A stretch of 64,000 nucleotides of DNA from Dendrobium chrysotoxum (taxonomy: Eukaryota; Streptophyta; Magnoliopsida; Asparagales; Orchidaceae), in the NCBI GenBank assembly GCA_019925795.1, contig CM034304.1, positions 20,228,228 to 20,292,227 of the forward strand. Reading direction: 5' to 3'. A program made the translations under genes and the position numbers. Positions 11,041 to 21,914 of this stretch are shown one piece after another. How positions within the stretch are numbered: the first letter of the stretch is position 1; each line of letters begins with the position of its first letter. The notes beneath the pieces are model-generated. The model was not told the origin of the DNA. It searched no databases and saw only the letters and a list, made by a program, of their open reading frames with translations.

Positions 11041-11940
11041 TGATACATCTCGCTCAAGATGTTAACATCCCACCTTCGTGAGCTCTGATTTCCTAGCAGA
11101 AAGTCAGCTCTCTAGTTTCTTTTAGTGACCTACTTTTTCACCCTTGCCCTACTCCCAGCTACTAGAGCAGTCCTATGGGTCTGGTAGTGTTGCTCCCACC
11201 TCTCACAGGGTCCCACCAGTCAGGGTGAGTGTTACCGCTGTGATGTTTGATGTTTATTGATTTTACTCATAAATCATTTTCCTCAGTTGCGAGTGTGTCT
11301 CCTCACCATCTTGAGTTGTTTCCCCAGTAGTGTTGCAGAACGCCTAGTTACCGGTGTTAGCATCACTGACTTGAGTGCTTTGATTTTCTAGCAGAAAATT
11401 AACTCATTTTCTACTTTACTCTCTCTCTCTCTCTCATTCGTACTCTACTCTCAACTGCTAGGGTAGCTCTACGGATGGACTGATATTATTCCACTTCCCA
11501 CAGGGTCCCACTAGTTTGTGTGGGTACCACCACTGTGAGCTTTTCATAAATATCATTCCTATGCAATGTTACTTCCCTTAGTGGCGAGTGTGTCTCCTCG
11601 CTACCCTTGTGTGCTTTCTGGGTTGTGATGCAGTACATCAAGTCTTAGATGTTAGCATCGCTTCTTAGTGAACTTTGATTTTCTAGCAGAAAATTATTTC
11701 ACTTGTCTTGTAGTGACATACTTTCCCACCGTGACCCGACCCTTGGCAGTGGAGCGGTCCCTTGGATACGTTTATGTTGCTTTCCACCTCTACAGGGTCC
11801 CACTAGCTTATGTGGGTGTACCACTGTAGTCTTTTATGATTATTTCTCCTTGATATAGTCCTTTTCTCTATAGCAAGTGTGTCCTCCTTGCTACTTTAGC
11901 TACTCGTTGGGAATGAGATTACCCTTCTCGCACTTTGCTG
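11041..11940 (+). repeat. 295-bp tandem repeat, about three diverged copies
   Basis: The marker CTAGCAGAAA recurs at 11093, 11388 and 11683, exactly 295 bp apart each time. Other shared marks per unit are GTTA(A/G)CATC before it, CAGGGTCCCAC after it, and a block ending GCGAGTGTGTCTCCTC. A (CT)n tract at about 11425-11440 is present in the second unit only. Equal spacing with diverged sequence suggests old tandem duplication. Plant Tat/Ogre elements often carry tandem repeats in the region 3' of pol. Confidence 0.8.
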
Positions 11941-12189
11941 AGGGCGTACTCTTCCCCACTGTCTCTCGAGGCATCATCCTGATGCTTCCAGGTTTGTATG
12001 ATCTTAGTTTCGCCTAGGCAGTTTCACTGGTATTTGGATACTCGTGGCCACGACGACTTGTCCTTTACCACGTGGTACCCAAAACACTAGCTTGAAACTC
12101 CCTAGACGACCCTTTTCTCTTTGAAATTTTCCATTTTCTACTCCTCTTCCCATCCCTACACATATGCGTGTTAAGGTAGGGTTGAGATG

Positions 12190-12489
12190 ACTTTCCTCTG
12201 ATCGCTCTACTGTAGGCATATGCGCCGGGTAGGCATCAGACTTTACTTGGTTGAGAGTGCCCCACAGAGCCCCTGGGAGGCATATCTCACCACCTCTTTT
12301 CCCTGATTAGTCAGCTGCTGGCATATGCGCCGAGTAGACATCAGGCTTTACTTGGTTGGGAGCACCCCGTAGAGCCCCTACGAGGCATAGCTCACCACAC
12401 CTTTACCCTAACTGTCCTGCCGCTCTGGTAGACATCAGACCTTTACCCTGATCGTCTTGCTCTGATCAAGCAGACATCAGACTTTACCC
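12190..12489 (+). repeat. Short-form repeats related to the 237-bp array
   Basis: Units of roughly 90-130 bp share the marks GGCATATGCGCCG, AGACATCAG(A/G)CTTTACTTGGTTG and CC(C/T)GGGAGGCAT, with CTCACCAC after. They lack the long insert, from TCTGGATGTTCTGTAAAAGA to TTGAAATGA, found in the 237-bp units. They read as the ancestral or deleted form of the following array. Confidence 0.65.
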
Positions 12490-13620
12490 GGTTGAGTGCG
12501 AGCCCAACAAAGTCCCTGGGAGGCATTCCCCACCACCACTCTTACTCTGGATGTTCTGTAAAAGAATACACAGACTCCAATTTCATGGCTTATTTATTTT
12601 TGTTGAGGTCAGGCAGAAGTATTGAGCCACCCCTATCCGCTGTTCCGAAAGGAGCAGGAGGAGACGGGATCCTTTCACCTTCTATCATACTGTTTGAAAT
12701 GATCAGTTAGGTGGTTGGTTTTACTTACCGGTTGATAGAGCCCAACAAAGTCCCTGGGAGGCATTCCTCACCACCCTTTTACTCTGGATGTTCTGTAAAA
12801 GACTACGCAGACTCCAATTTCGTGGCTTATTTATTTTTGTTGAGGTCAGGCAGAAGTATTGAGTCACCCCTATCCGCTGTTCCGAAAGGAGCAGGAGGAG
12901 ACGGGATCTTTTCACCTTCTATCCTACTGTTTGAAATGATCAGTTAGGTGGTTGGTTTTACTTACCGGTTGAGAGAGCCCGACAAAGTCCCTGGGAGGCA
13001 TTCCTCACCACCCATTTACTCTGGATGTTCTATAAAAGATTACGCAGACTCCAATTTCGTGGCTTATTTACTTTTGTTGAGGTCAGGCAGAAGTATTGAG
13101 TCACCCCTATCCGATGTTCCGAAAGGAGCAGGAGGAGACGGGATCCTTTCACCTTCTATTCTGCTGTTTGAAATGAACAGTCAGGTAGTTGGTTTTACTT
13201 ACCGGTTGAGAGAGCCCGACAGAGTCCCTGGGAGGCATTCCTCACCACCCCTTTACTCTGGATGTTCTGTAAAAGACTACGTAGACTCCAATTTCGTGGC
13301 TTATTTACTTTTGTTGAGGTCAGGCAGAAGTATTGAGTCACACCTATCCGCTATTCCGAAAGGAGCAAGAGGAGACGGGATCCTTTCACCTTCTATCCTA
13401 CTATTTGAAATGAACAGTCAGGTAGTTGGTTTTACTTACCTGGTTGAGTGAGCCCGACAGTGTCCCTCGGAGGCATTCCTCACCACTACTTCTTCCCTGA
13501 TTATTTTACTCTGATCAAGCAGACATCAGACTTTACTTGGTCGAGTGAGCCTGACAGTGTCCCTGGAAGGCATACCTCACCACTCTTTCACCTTCTATCC
13601 TGTTGTTTCGATACGGTCAG
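12490..13620 (+). repeat. 237-bp tandem repeat, four full copies plus degenerate ends
   Basis: Units start with GGTTGA at 12490, 12730, 12967, 13204 and 13442, with spacings of 240, 237, 237 and 238. Because 237 is a multiple of three, frame 0 stays open across units and gives ORFs at 12492-12710, 12711-12947 and 12948-13451 with a repeating peptide. The peptide is a by-product of the period: no domain is recognised and the start codons lie inside units. Copies are near-identical between 12730 and 13440, so this amplification is younger than the 295-bp array. A truncated unit ends at about 13620. Confidence 0.9.
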
Positions 13621-13869
13621 ATGGATAGTTGGTTTGCTTTACAACCTTACTTTTTTGGGTTTTCTCTCCTCAGTTCTGCCCTCACTATAGGGTAAAGCAA
13701 AGAGAAGATCCCCCCACTTTGTCACCTTTTGGTGGTCTGTTGCTACTCTACTTTTTATTCTCTCCTGGGCTCTGTCCTTATTGTAGGACAAGGCCAGGAG
13801 AAGATCTCACTCTCTTTCTTTCACCTCTTTTGGTGCTCCTTTTCTTAGGCCTTTACTCTACTTCTTTTG

Positions 13870-14160
13870 TCACATTCGGTCAACGCCAACACGAGCGGTT
13901 CACTAGTCTGTTCGCCGCTCCTGTTGGGGGTCCGTTTGTTGACCTTATTTTAGGTCAGACCCAGGCTTTGGGTCAACCTGGTTGACCAGGTCAACCCAGG
14001 TTGACCCAATAGGCTCTAATAGGCCTAATTCAATTTAAATCCATTCCTCGGCCCCCTAAGCTCAATCCCTCCATCTTTTAGACCCATTTGACTAGGTTGA
14101 CCAAGTCAACCCATGACTTGGTCAACCCAAGTCTCAATGGGTCAATTTTGACCCATTTAA
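13870..14160 (+). promoter_or_regulatory. Cluster of W-box cores (TTGACC/T) upstream of a TATA box
   Basis: About ten TTGAC(C/T) cores in both orientations lie in this stretch, for example at about 13877, 13938, 13971, 13980, 13988, 13999, 14096, 14105, 14117 and 14149. Several pair as small inverted repeats (GGTCAAC-CTG-GTTGACC, 13970-13986). W-boxes are the binding site of plant WRKY factors. The cluster ends about 130 bp before the TATA box at 14283, as expected of a promoter. Whether it belongs to the Tat LTR U3 is inference. Confidence 0.5.
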
Positions 14161-14282
14161 ATCCTATTTAAAGCTCTAACTCCTTCCTAATACTCCTTGG
14201 ACTCAAACTACGGCATTAGAGACCCAATAACCTCCTAATCAAACCCTAGATGTGATCCTAGCCGTTCATAGAAGACTTAAGG

Positions 14283-14292
14283 CTATAAATAG
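14283..14292 (+). promoter_or_regulatory. TATA box of an LTR-like promoter
   Basis: CTATAAATAG lies in a setting typical of LTR promoters: upstream W-box cluster, then a CT-rich leader (CTCTCTCTCC, about 14331). A GAGGTAAAT splice-donor-like site follows at about 14587. The short frame 14370-14606 in this leader has no recognisable product. Confidence 0.55.
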
Positions 14293-14799
14293 GTTTATTT
14301 AGGGTTGTTTAGGGAGGTTTTTAACAAGAACTCTCTCTCCAAGTCTCCATAGTCTGAGAGCTCTCGTATTTGAGTTCTCCTCGACTCCTACCATCTTCCC
14401 TGATCGAGCCTCGCCGCCAAGTCCTCGCCGGCGACGGAGTTCCGGTGAACCCGAGCCTAGACCCATTTAAGGTGGAATATCTCCCGATCCAGGCGTCCCC
14501 TGATCTTGAAGTCTTCTACAATATTATTCGCGGACGGACAACAATTTCAGAGAACCTAAAATCTCCCAAATCCATCCATTGGATTGAGGTAAATTTGAAA
14601 CCCTAGCTAGAACACATAGACCTAATTAACGTTTCAAATATTGCATTAAAATCCGAACCAAAACATCCACACGAATGCTCTTCATGTATGCATGCTAGGT
14701 TTCAAGTTTCATCGAATTTGATCCACCCGATCGAGAGAACGAGGCAAAAATTTGGTTCTAGGGTTCGGGTCACGTTCTCGTTCACTGGGGCACGATCCG

Positions 14800-15030
14800 G
14801 ACCGTTGATCTAGTGATCAACGGTCAGGATTCTATCATTCCGCGGTTCGGATCGACCGCGATGCTTGATTTCGTGGTTCCGCCCGCTGTCCGGCGAGATC
14901 AGAACAGTTGATTCAAAACCGCGCAGAATCAACGTCTCTGATTAGTGCTTACGTGGTTAAGTACCGCGGTTCGCGCCGCCGCAATCATTGGCAATGATTG
15001 CACGGCGGCGCAATCATTGCCAATGATTAC
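14800..15030. repeat. Two strong hairpins in an LTR-like leader
   Basis: The first is a perfect inverted repeat, GACCGTTGATC-tagt-GATCAACGGTC (14800-14825). The second is at 14975-15009: GCCGCC and GCAATCATTG face GCAATGATTG and GGCGGC, with only a short CAC bulge. The core GCAATCATTG(G/C)CAATGATT is repeated once more at 15009-15027. No ORF is present. Confidence 0.75.
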
Positions 15031-15235
15031 CCGAAACCACAGGACCAATCCGCGTTTGCCAGGTGTCCCGCCGCCGCCGGATTAGTGCTTAATTAGTTTT
15101 TAAATCAAATTTCTTTAAAAAATCATAGAAAATTCATTTTTGATCCAAAAAATATGTGTAATATATCAAATTGTTCGTATTTTCACCCTCTTTAATTTAA
15201 AACGATATTTATTTTTTAAAATATTTACAAAACAG

Positions 15236-15990
15236 TAATATTGACTATTTTAATTATTATATTTATATTTATATTTATATTATTATCATTATTATTATTA
15301 TATGATAATATGCTAATAATAATGTTATTATAATAATAATTATAATAATAATAGTAATATTATTATTATTATTTTAGTATCATTATTATATTAATAATAT
15401 TACTATTATTTTAATATTATTATTTTAGTAATGATATTATCATCTTAATGATTATTATTATATTATAACATTACTCTTTTTTTTAATATTATCATTATAA
15501 TAATATTATTATTATTGTTTTAATATCATAATTATATTATTAATAATATTATTATTTTAATATTATGGTATTAGTAATGTTATTATTATTTTAATGACTA
15601 TTATTATAGTAATAATAATATCATTTCAATATTGTTATTATGTCAATAATAACATTATTAATTTAATATCATTATTACATTAATAATATTATTACTATTT
15701 TAATATTATAATATTAATAATGTTATGATTGTTTTAATGTTGTTATTTTATTAATAATAATATTATTATTTTGAAATTATTATTATTCTAATATTATTAT
15801 TATATTAATAGTATCATTATCATCTTAATGTTATCATTATATTAATAGTATTATTATTCTTATTATTATTATATTAATAATATTATTATTATTTTACTAA
15901 TGTTATTATATTATTAATACTTTAAAACTATTTTAATTATTATTATATTATTATTAATATATATTTTTTTAAAACCTTTTTTTTATTATT
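15236..15990. repeat. Degenerate (ATT/AAT)n microsatellite-like tract
   Basis: About 750 bp consist almost only of A and T in runs of ATT, TTA and AAT with frequent single-base changes. No G- or C-bearing motif longer than a few bases and no ORF are found. It looks like an old trinucleotide expansion that has decayed. Confidence 0.8.
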
Positions 15991-16959
15991 ATTGCTTATT
16001 ACTTATCTTAAAATTCAGAGATTTCATTTTGAATTTATTAATTATTTTTAAATATTAATTATTTTAAGTTATTTAAAAAATAATTTTTTAAACCTATTTA
16101 ACTTCAAAAATTCATAACTTGCCCCCCTTTTAATTTTGAGAGGTCCACCCCTTATGAAACTTTAAACCTAGGCTATGTATATGAAGAGCAATTCATGTGG
16201 GAGAAAGATTAGTGAATGATTGTGTCCCAATCATTCACTAATCACTTCATTAGGCATCTTTACTTAGTATTTTCGTAGTCCTTACATGTGTAGGTTGCAC
16301 AAGCACTTAGCCTAGGCTCTCCTAGATCTAAGGACATGGTTTGGTGTGTTTATACTTACTGCATTTACCCTCTATGTTGTGCCTAAGGGTTAGTTACTTC
16401 ATTTCATTCCTATATAACGTAGTGACACCTTAAGGACAACAATTAAGGATCGTCTAGCGAACTTAGAATATTTCTAGGAACTAGGATAGATCCCGAATTA
16501 TTGTGAAACTTTAAACACTAATATTTAGTGATATCTGGAACCCCCTAGAATTTTCTAGGAATTTTTTGGAGTCTTTAAAATACTTAATTAATAAACCCTA
16601 ATTTACCCGTTAATTAAGCCTCAGAAACTTCTGAAAAATCTAATAAATCCATTTTAAATCATAAAAATACTCATAATACCTCAAACTCTCCAAAATTTAG
16701 TCCCCAACTTTAGATAATTAGGGCCCCTTAATTGGACCTTAATCTGGACTTTAATTCAACCTTAATCAAAAACCACCTTTTTGCCTTAATTAAATCATTA
16801 AAAATTATTAAAAATCTCAAATTTCCCCCAAACACTTGGGAACACCTTCTTAGATCATTTCTGACCTTTGGGGGTGATTCCAATCAGTTTGGATCTGATT
16901 TGGGCCAAAACTCCCAAAGTACCCCTAATTAGGCAATTTCGATAATTCATTTAATTGCC
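15991..16959. other. Non-coding AT-rich DNA
   Basis: No gene. The small open frame at 16732-16932 (+) has no recognised motif. The style, with many short A/T runs and GGGCC islands, is that of LTR or intron DNA. Confidence 0.4.
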
Positions 16960-17450
16960 CCAACTTCTAAAAATCATAACTAATTACAGAAAACTCCAAA
17001 TCCAGCAAACTCAAAGGCATTCAACTCACATTAGGGTCTAATATTTATTAAAAATATTAAAGTTCCAGAAATCAACTTAAATCAAAAAGTCAACTTTCCG
17101 GTCAACCGTAGCCTATAGTCTAGGGCCCGAAACTTCCAAAATTCATAACTTTGCGTAGGAAACTCCAAATCCAGCAAACTCAAAGGCATTCAACTCACAT
17201 TAGGGTCTAGTATTTATTAAAAAATATTAAAATTTCAGAAATCAATTTAAATAAAAAAGTCAACAATCCGGTCAAACTTAGTTCAAAACAAGACCAAAAC
17301 TTCAGAAATTCATAACTTTAGATAGAAGAATCCAAATTGGGCATGCTAACTGTCTAACTAATCAGGTTAAGGCCTAATATTTTATAAAAATATTAGTTGT
17401 TCACAAATCCCCTTTAATCAAAAAGTTAATTTTGGACCCCCCATGCTTAG
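16960..17450 (+). repeat. 169-bp tandem repeat, about 2.7 copies
   Basis: The block AAACTCCAAATCCAGCAAAC followed by GGCATTCAACTCACATTAGG starts at 16991 and 17160. A diverged third copy (GAATCCAAATTGGGCATGC) begins at about 17328. Each unit ends with TATTAAAATTTCAGAAATC- and AAAGTCAAC-like marks. The first two copies are nearly identical. Confidence 0.8.
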
Positions 17451-19550
17451 TGTATAGGTGGACCCCGAACCCCCTAAAACTTGCTAATGCAATTTAAACT
17501 TTAAATATTATCACCCTAAGAACTAAAACTGACCCACACATCAAATCAACTAAGATGGATCTTAATTCACTAATATTTGGACTTTAAATAAAATTTCCTT
17601 TTTAGACCTACAACCAACCTGGACAGTAGGCAATTGTAACTAACTACCTAGCTTAGGATCTACCTCAGCCACACAGGCTTTTACACACACTGTAGAATTG
17701 TTTGTTAGGGCACCACTTCTAGACTTAGGCTAGGCCGGTGTTTACTTTTCTGCTGCGTGCCGAGCTTTTCCGGATTTCATTGCATGTTGTGATTGAACTA
17801 TTGATGTGTTTGCTTACTTTTACTATACTCTGGGATTTGATGTGATTGCACGATAGACTACCCATAGGTTAGGATCGAGGTTGATACTAACGATGTCTTC
17901 TACAGGTGGCCATGCTCATGCAGCGCTAAATAAAAGGGGGGCAATAATCATGATTTAAATACTAATATCATTTTATGCAGGTGCTTCAGAAATTGCTCAG
18001 CCCCCCTAAATAAATGAGGGCTAATTAAAAATCATTATAAATTGTTACAGGTGCTCCAGAGCTTGCTTAGCCCTCAAAATAATTAAGAGCATGGCCAAGT
18101 GTGGCTATGATGAGCATTTCATTTTCTTATAACTGCTTGTGATATATTAAACTGCTTGGGATGATTTTCATTAGGATAACCTTGCAGAAGAGTCTAGATT
18201 TACTGCTTTCATTTAATGTAACTATTTGTAATATTGGTTAAGAGTTGTGAAAGTCTATTTTGAGTGGGGATACAAGAATCCAAAGGTTGGATTTCAAAGA
18301 GAAAAGGACACCCAATATGAGGATAGTCCTTTTCTATTTGGGGAATTCAAATTTGGATCATTCTACTACCCGAGGAGTCCAATGAAGCTGAGATCCGAGG
18401 AGTCCAAGGAGGAGAAGATCAAGGAGATGAAGAGCAAGAGTATCCCACTCAAAATAACTTACGTCAGTCTTAGGATTAGAAATCCGGGTTGTTGGCAGTG
18501 GTGCCCGGCCACTTAAATTCTCCGCAAACCCTGGTTTGTAATTAAGGGCAGTTGGCCTATGAACATTTAATTGATTTATTTAATTATGTATTATATCTGA
18601 TTTGATGATGATTGCGCATAGATTGTATGCTTTTCATAGTTTATTGGCGATCTGCATGCCGCTTTTATTTTAGCCTAGATTTCGTTAGGCTCTCTAAGGA
18701 CTAAAACCTTTTCTACTCGCAACTAATATTTAAAATTTTAAGTTTTAAGCAATTTAGAAATTTAACGACCTAGGGAATTACCGGAATCGTCCGGGGTCGC
18801 ATGCATATTAACGCATTTCTCTTTCCTTCTATAAGACACTTCCCCGCCTACGGGTAGAGTCCGGATAATCTGACCTATGAGGATAAGGTGTCGGACCTGG
18901 GGAAGCCCAGTCTAATTCAAAAAATTATTTTTATAAGCCTTTTTAAAATTCTGTGCATATCTGATTCGGATACTTTAACCAGCATGCATTACATTACAAA
19001 TCAACTAAATCAAAATTTTAATTGCATTAGTCATAGGAGCATTCACCCAACATCAGTCCGGGGCCAATTAGGAAATCCTTTAGACGTCGGCCCTACTTCC
19101 AATAAACTTAAACCTACCCACCCATCTTTCATAAATGACTGGACAGCATGGTTTTAAAGCGATTAGGTGGTTAGTTGGCTCCCCCTTCCAGGCCGGGGTA
19201 AGTCCAGATTTTGCATTGCATTAGCTAGGACACTGGTGTTAGTGTTACGCAGAACACTAAACCCACTAGATTTAGGATTCAAGGCTACTATTGCTTCGTA
19301 GTACGCCTCATCGGTAGGTAGGTCTTCTGTCTTCCAGAGACCATAAACCCTATATATCTGCGTCACACGGATGACGACACTTCCATCTTTCTCTCCTGTA
19401 TTCTTTGAGTGCATGATTTATTTCTTTTCTCTAATTGCTTCTCACTACCTTAGTCCCTCCGGGTGTTGATCTGAGCTGTGTATGCTGACTAAGCCTAGTT
19501 GAACCTTTCTTTCTCTTTGAGTAAGATTTCCTAGTCTTTGCCCTATGTGC
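17451..19550. other. Non-coding DNA with a short duplicated block
   Basis: No gene was recognised. Around 17930-18090 a block of about 75 bp is doubled: CAGGTGCT(T/C)CAGA, then GCTCAGCCC or GCTTAGCCC, then AAATAA. Each copy is preceded by an acceptor-like pyrimidine-CAG. The open frames 18247-18516 (+) and 18888-19157 (+) show no domain. A retroelement LTR is a possible source, but no boundary could be proved. Confidence 0.4.
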
Positions 19551-19559
19551 AATTCCCAA

Positions 19560-19867
19560 TTTGGAAAGTATAATATAGAATCCTTAATCGAGAGTATTCT
19601 CAGGCTCCGGCTTGAGATGTAATTAACCACGGGGGCTTGCGCCCGTGGGAAACCGCATCCCACTCTCAAATAAACCCCACTCGAGTTAATGTATCGGGTG
19701 GGGGAAACCCGTTGTGATTAGATCGTACATATTGTTATCCATCGGGGTGTGCTGGTGAGAGCCACTATCCTCAATGGTTAATCCTATGTGTGATCGAATC
19801 TGCCCTTCTATTGGCCATATACTGTCTCCCCTCGCGGGGCGATGGTGTTTTGTGTCCTCTCGGAGGT
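19560..19867. repeat. Dispersed LTR-like repeat fragment (partner near 43980)
   Basis: ATCCTTAATCGAGAGT and, downstream, TAATTAAC, GCTTGC, CGTGGGAA match in order the stretch at 43970-44090. This fragment directly abuts the truncation point of the copia RT at about 19868, so it marks the junction at which the copia element was lost or interrupted. Confidence 0.5.
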
Positions 19868-20519
19868 CCACAGTGTCTACACTCCCCTTAACAAACTCTC
19901 TTTCTAACAGGAATGTGCTAAGCCTCTCATACCAAGCTCTGGGTGCCTGTTTCAATCCATATAAGGCCTTTTTTAATTTATAAACATGATTTGGATATTG
20001 GGGACTCTCAAAACCCGGGGGTTATTCTACAAAAATATCTTCTTTTATTACCCCATTTAAAAAGGCACTCTTGACATCTATTTGAAACAGCTTAAATCTC
20101 TTATAACAGGCAAAGGCTAGTAGCACTCTAATGGCTTCCAATCTAGCTACAAGGGCAAAAGTCTCCTCAAAATCAATCCCATCTATCTGATTATACCCCT
20201 TAGCCACCAATCTTGCCTTATTTCTCACAACCACACCAGAATTATTCATCTTATTCTTAAAGACCCACTTGGTTCCCACAATACTTTAATTTTTAGATCT
20301 TTCTACTAGCTCCCAAACATCATTCCTTATAAACCGATTCAATTCTTCTTGCATAACTAAGATCCAAAACTCATCCGAAAGGGCTTGATTGATGTTGGTG
20401 GGTTTAGTCATTGAGATAAAGGCAGAATGGTTTACTTCCTTCCTAAGTCCATGCCTAGTCCTAACTCCTTCAGAAGGGTCTCCTAAGATTAGTTCTTTAG
20501 GATGACTCGAAGAATATTT
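19868..20519 (-). pseudogene. pol: Copia reverse transcriptase, N-terminal fragment
   Basis: The - strand frame after 20519 gives the expected RT lead-in, followed by TAA near 20282 where Gln is expected. Frame 20279-20022 then has GTKWVFKNKM, ARLVAKGYNQ, FEETFALVARLEAIRVLLA and FQIDVKSAFLNG, the last containing the first catalytic Asp. Frame 19955 onward has KQAPRAWYERLSTFLLE and then loses homology at about 19868. The YVDD box and everything after it are absent, so the enzyme cannot be active. Confidence 0.85.
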
Positions 20520-21881
20520 TCAATCTCTAGGCACCGTGGTTTGAGGTTCTACCCTTTCCTCCAAATTTGTATTTCTAACCCCTTGGGTAACCTCAACAAT
20601 CTCTTCATCTTCTGCTTCAGATCTAGACTCTTTAGGATCAGATTCATCAAACACTACATGGGTTGTTTCTTCCACCATCAAAGTCCTCTTATTGAACACC
20701 CTAAAGGATTCTCCCACACTTGAATATCCTAAGAACACTCCTTCATCAGATTTGGGGTCAAATTTTCCTAAGGGTGATTTCTTGTTGTTCAGAATGAAAA
20801 CCTTACAGCCAAAGACATGGAGGTGGGACAGATTTGGAGTTCTACCCTTAATGATCTCATAAGGTGTCTTGTTCAGTTTGACTCTCACATTCACCCTATT
20901 CAGCACATAATAGGCAGTGTTCACCGCTTCAGCCCAAAAGTATTTTGGAAGTGAATACTCGGTAAGCATGGCTCTAGTGGCTTCCACTAAGGTCCTGTTC
21001 TTCCTTTCAGCTACCCCGTTCTGCTGAGGGATCCTAGGAGCTGAAAAATTGTGACTAATCCCTTGCTCCTCATAAAAACTTCTAAATCTTTCATTTTCAA
21101 ACTCCCCTCCGTGATCACTATGGATGGTAATAATCTCACATCCTAACTTCTTCTGAATCCAAGTAGAGAAAGATCTAAACTCATCAAATGACTCAGATTT
21201 ATATGACAAAAATTTTACCCAAGTGAACCTCGAATAATCATCTACAATCACAAATCCATAGACTCTCCCCCATAAGCTGGCAGTGCTAATGGGTCCAAAG
21301 AGGTCCATATGAAGAACTTCTAAAGGTCTAGAGGTGCTAATGTCCTTAACAGAGTGAAAAGAGAATTGGACTTGCTTCCCTAACTGACAGGCATCACATA
21401 GGTGATCCTTAGTGAACTTAAGCTTGGGCATACCTCTAACTAAATCCTTTTGGGTGACTCTCCTAAGGGTTTTCATACTGGCATGACACAATCTCCTATG
21501 CCATAACCAAGACTCATCAGCAGCAGTTTTTAAGCAAATTGAATTATCAGATTTAATGCAACTTACATTCAACTTATAGACGTTGTTGATCCTTTGCCCC
21601 TGCAAAACAACTTTATCATTTAAGCTTAAAATTCAGCCAGTTTGCAGGAATTTGATGTTGTATCCCTTGTCACAAAGTTGACTGATGCTCAGCAAGTTGT
21701 GTTTCAGTCCATCTACAAGCAAAATATTATTAATCATAAAATTCTTTGAATCACTAATTTTACCTGTGCCTACCACCTTCCTGGTGGTATTATCTCCAAG
21801 TGTAACCTTGCCTCCAGCTCTGGCCTCCAGCGAAATGAACTGATTTGCATCTTCAGTCATGTGCCTACCACATGCTCTCAC
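20520..21881 (-). pseudogene. pol: Copia protease remnant and integrase
   Basis: The protease remnant (21881-21633) keeps the segment after the active site (RHMTEDANQF, VTLGDNTTRKV, NILLVDGLKHNLLSISQLC), but the DSG active site is missing; see the hairpin at about 21871-21901. The integrase frame 21605-20520 has the HHCC finger (WHRRLCH ... CDACQLGK). The DDE acids are all intact: D in IVDDYSRFTW, D in IHSDHGGEF and E in GVAERKNRTLVE. The GAG-pre-integrase segment WLWHRRLCHASMKTL is recognisable. The frame ends at TGA 20522-20520, where the family has Trp (TGG to TGA). Confidence 0.85.
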
Positions 21882-21914
21882 GAGATCTTATGTGAGAGCA
21901 CCCCTACAAAAATA

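Noticed and set aside
12492..13451. Three consecutive frames (72, 78 and 167 codons) with a repeating peptide
   Set aside because: They are the translation of the 237-bp tandem repeat; start codons fall inside units, no domain, and the open frame follows from the period being a multiple of three.
18247..18516. 89-codon + strand frame in the LTR-like region
   Set aside because: No domain, no splice or promoter support, low-complexity Lys/Glu-rich product.
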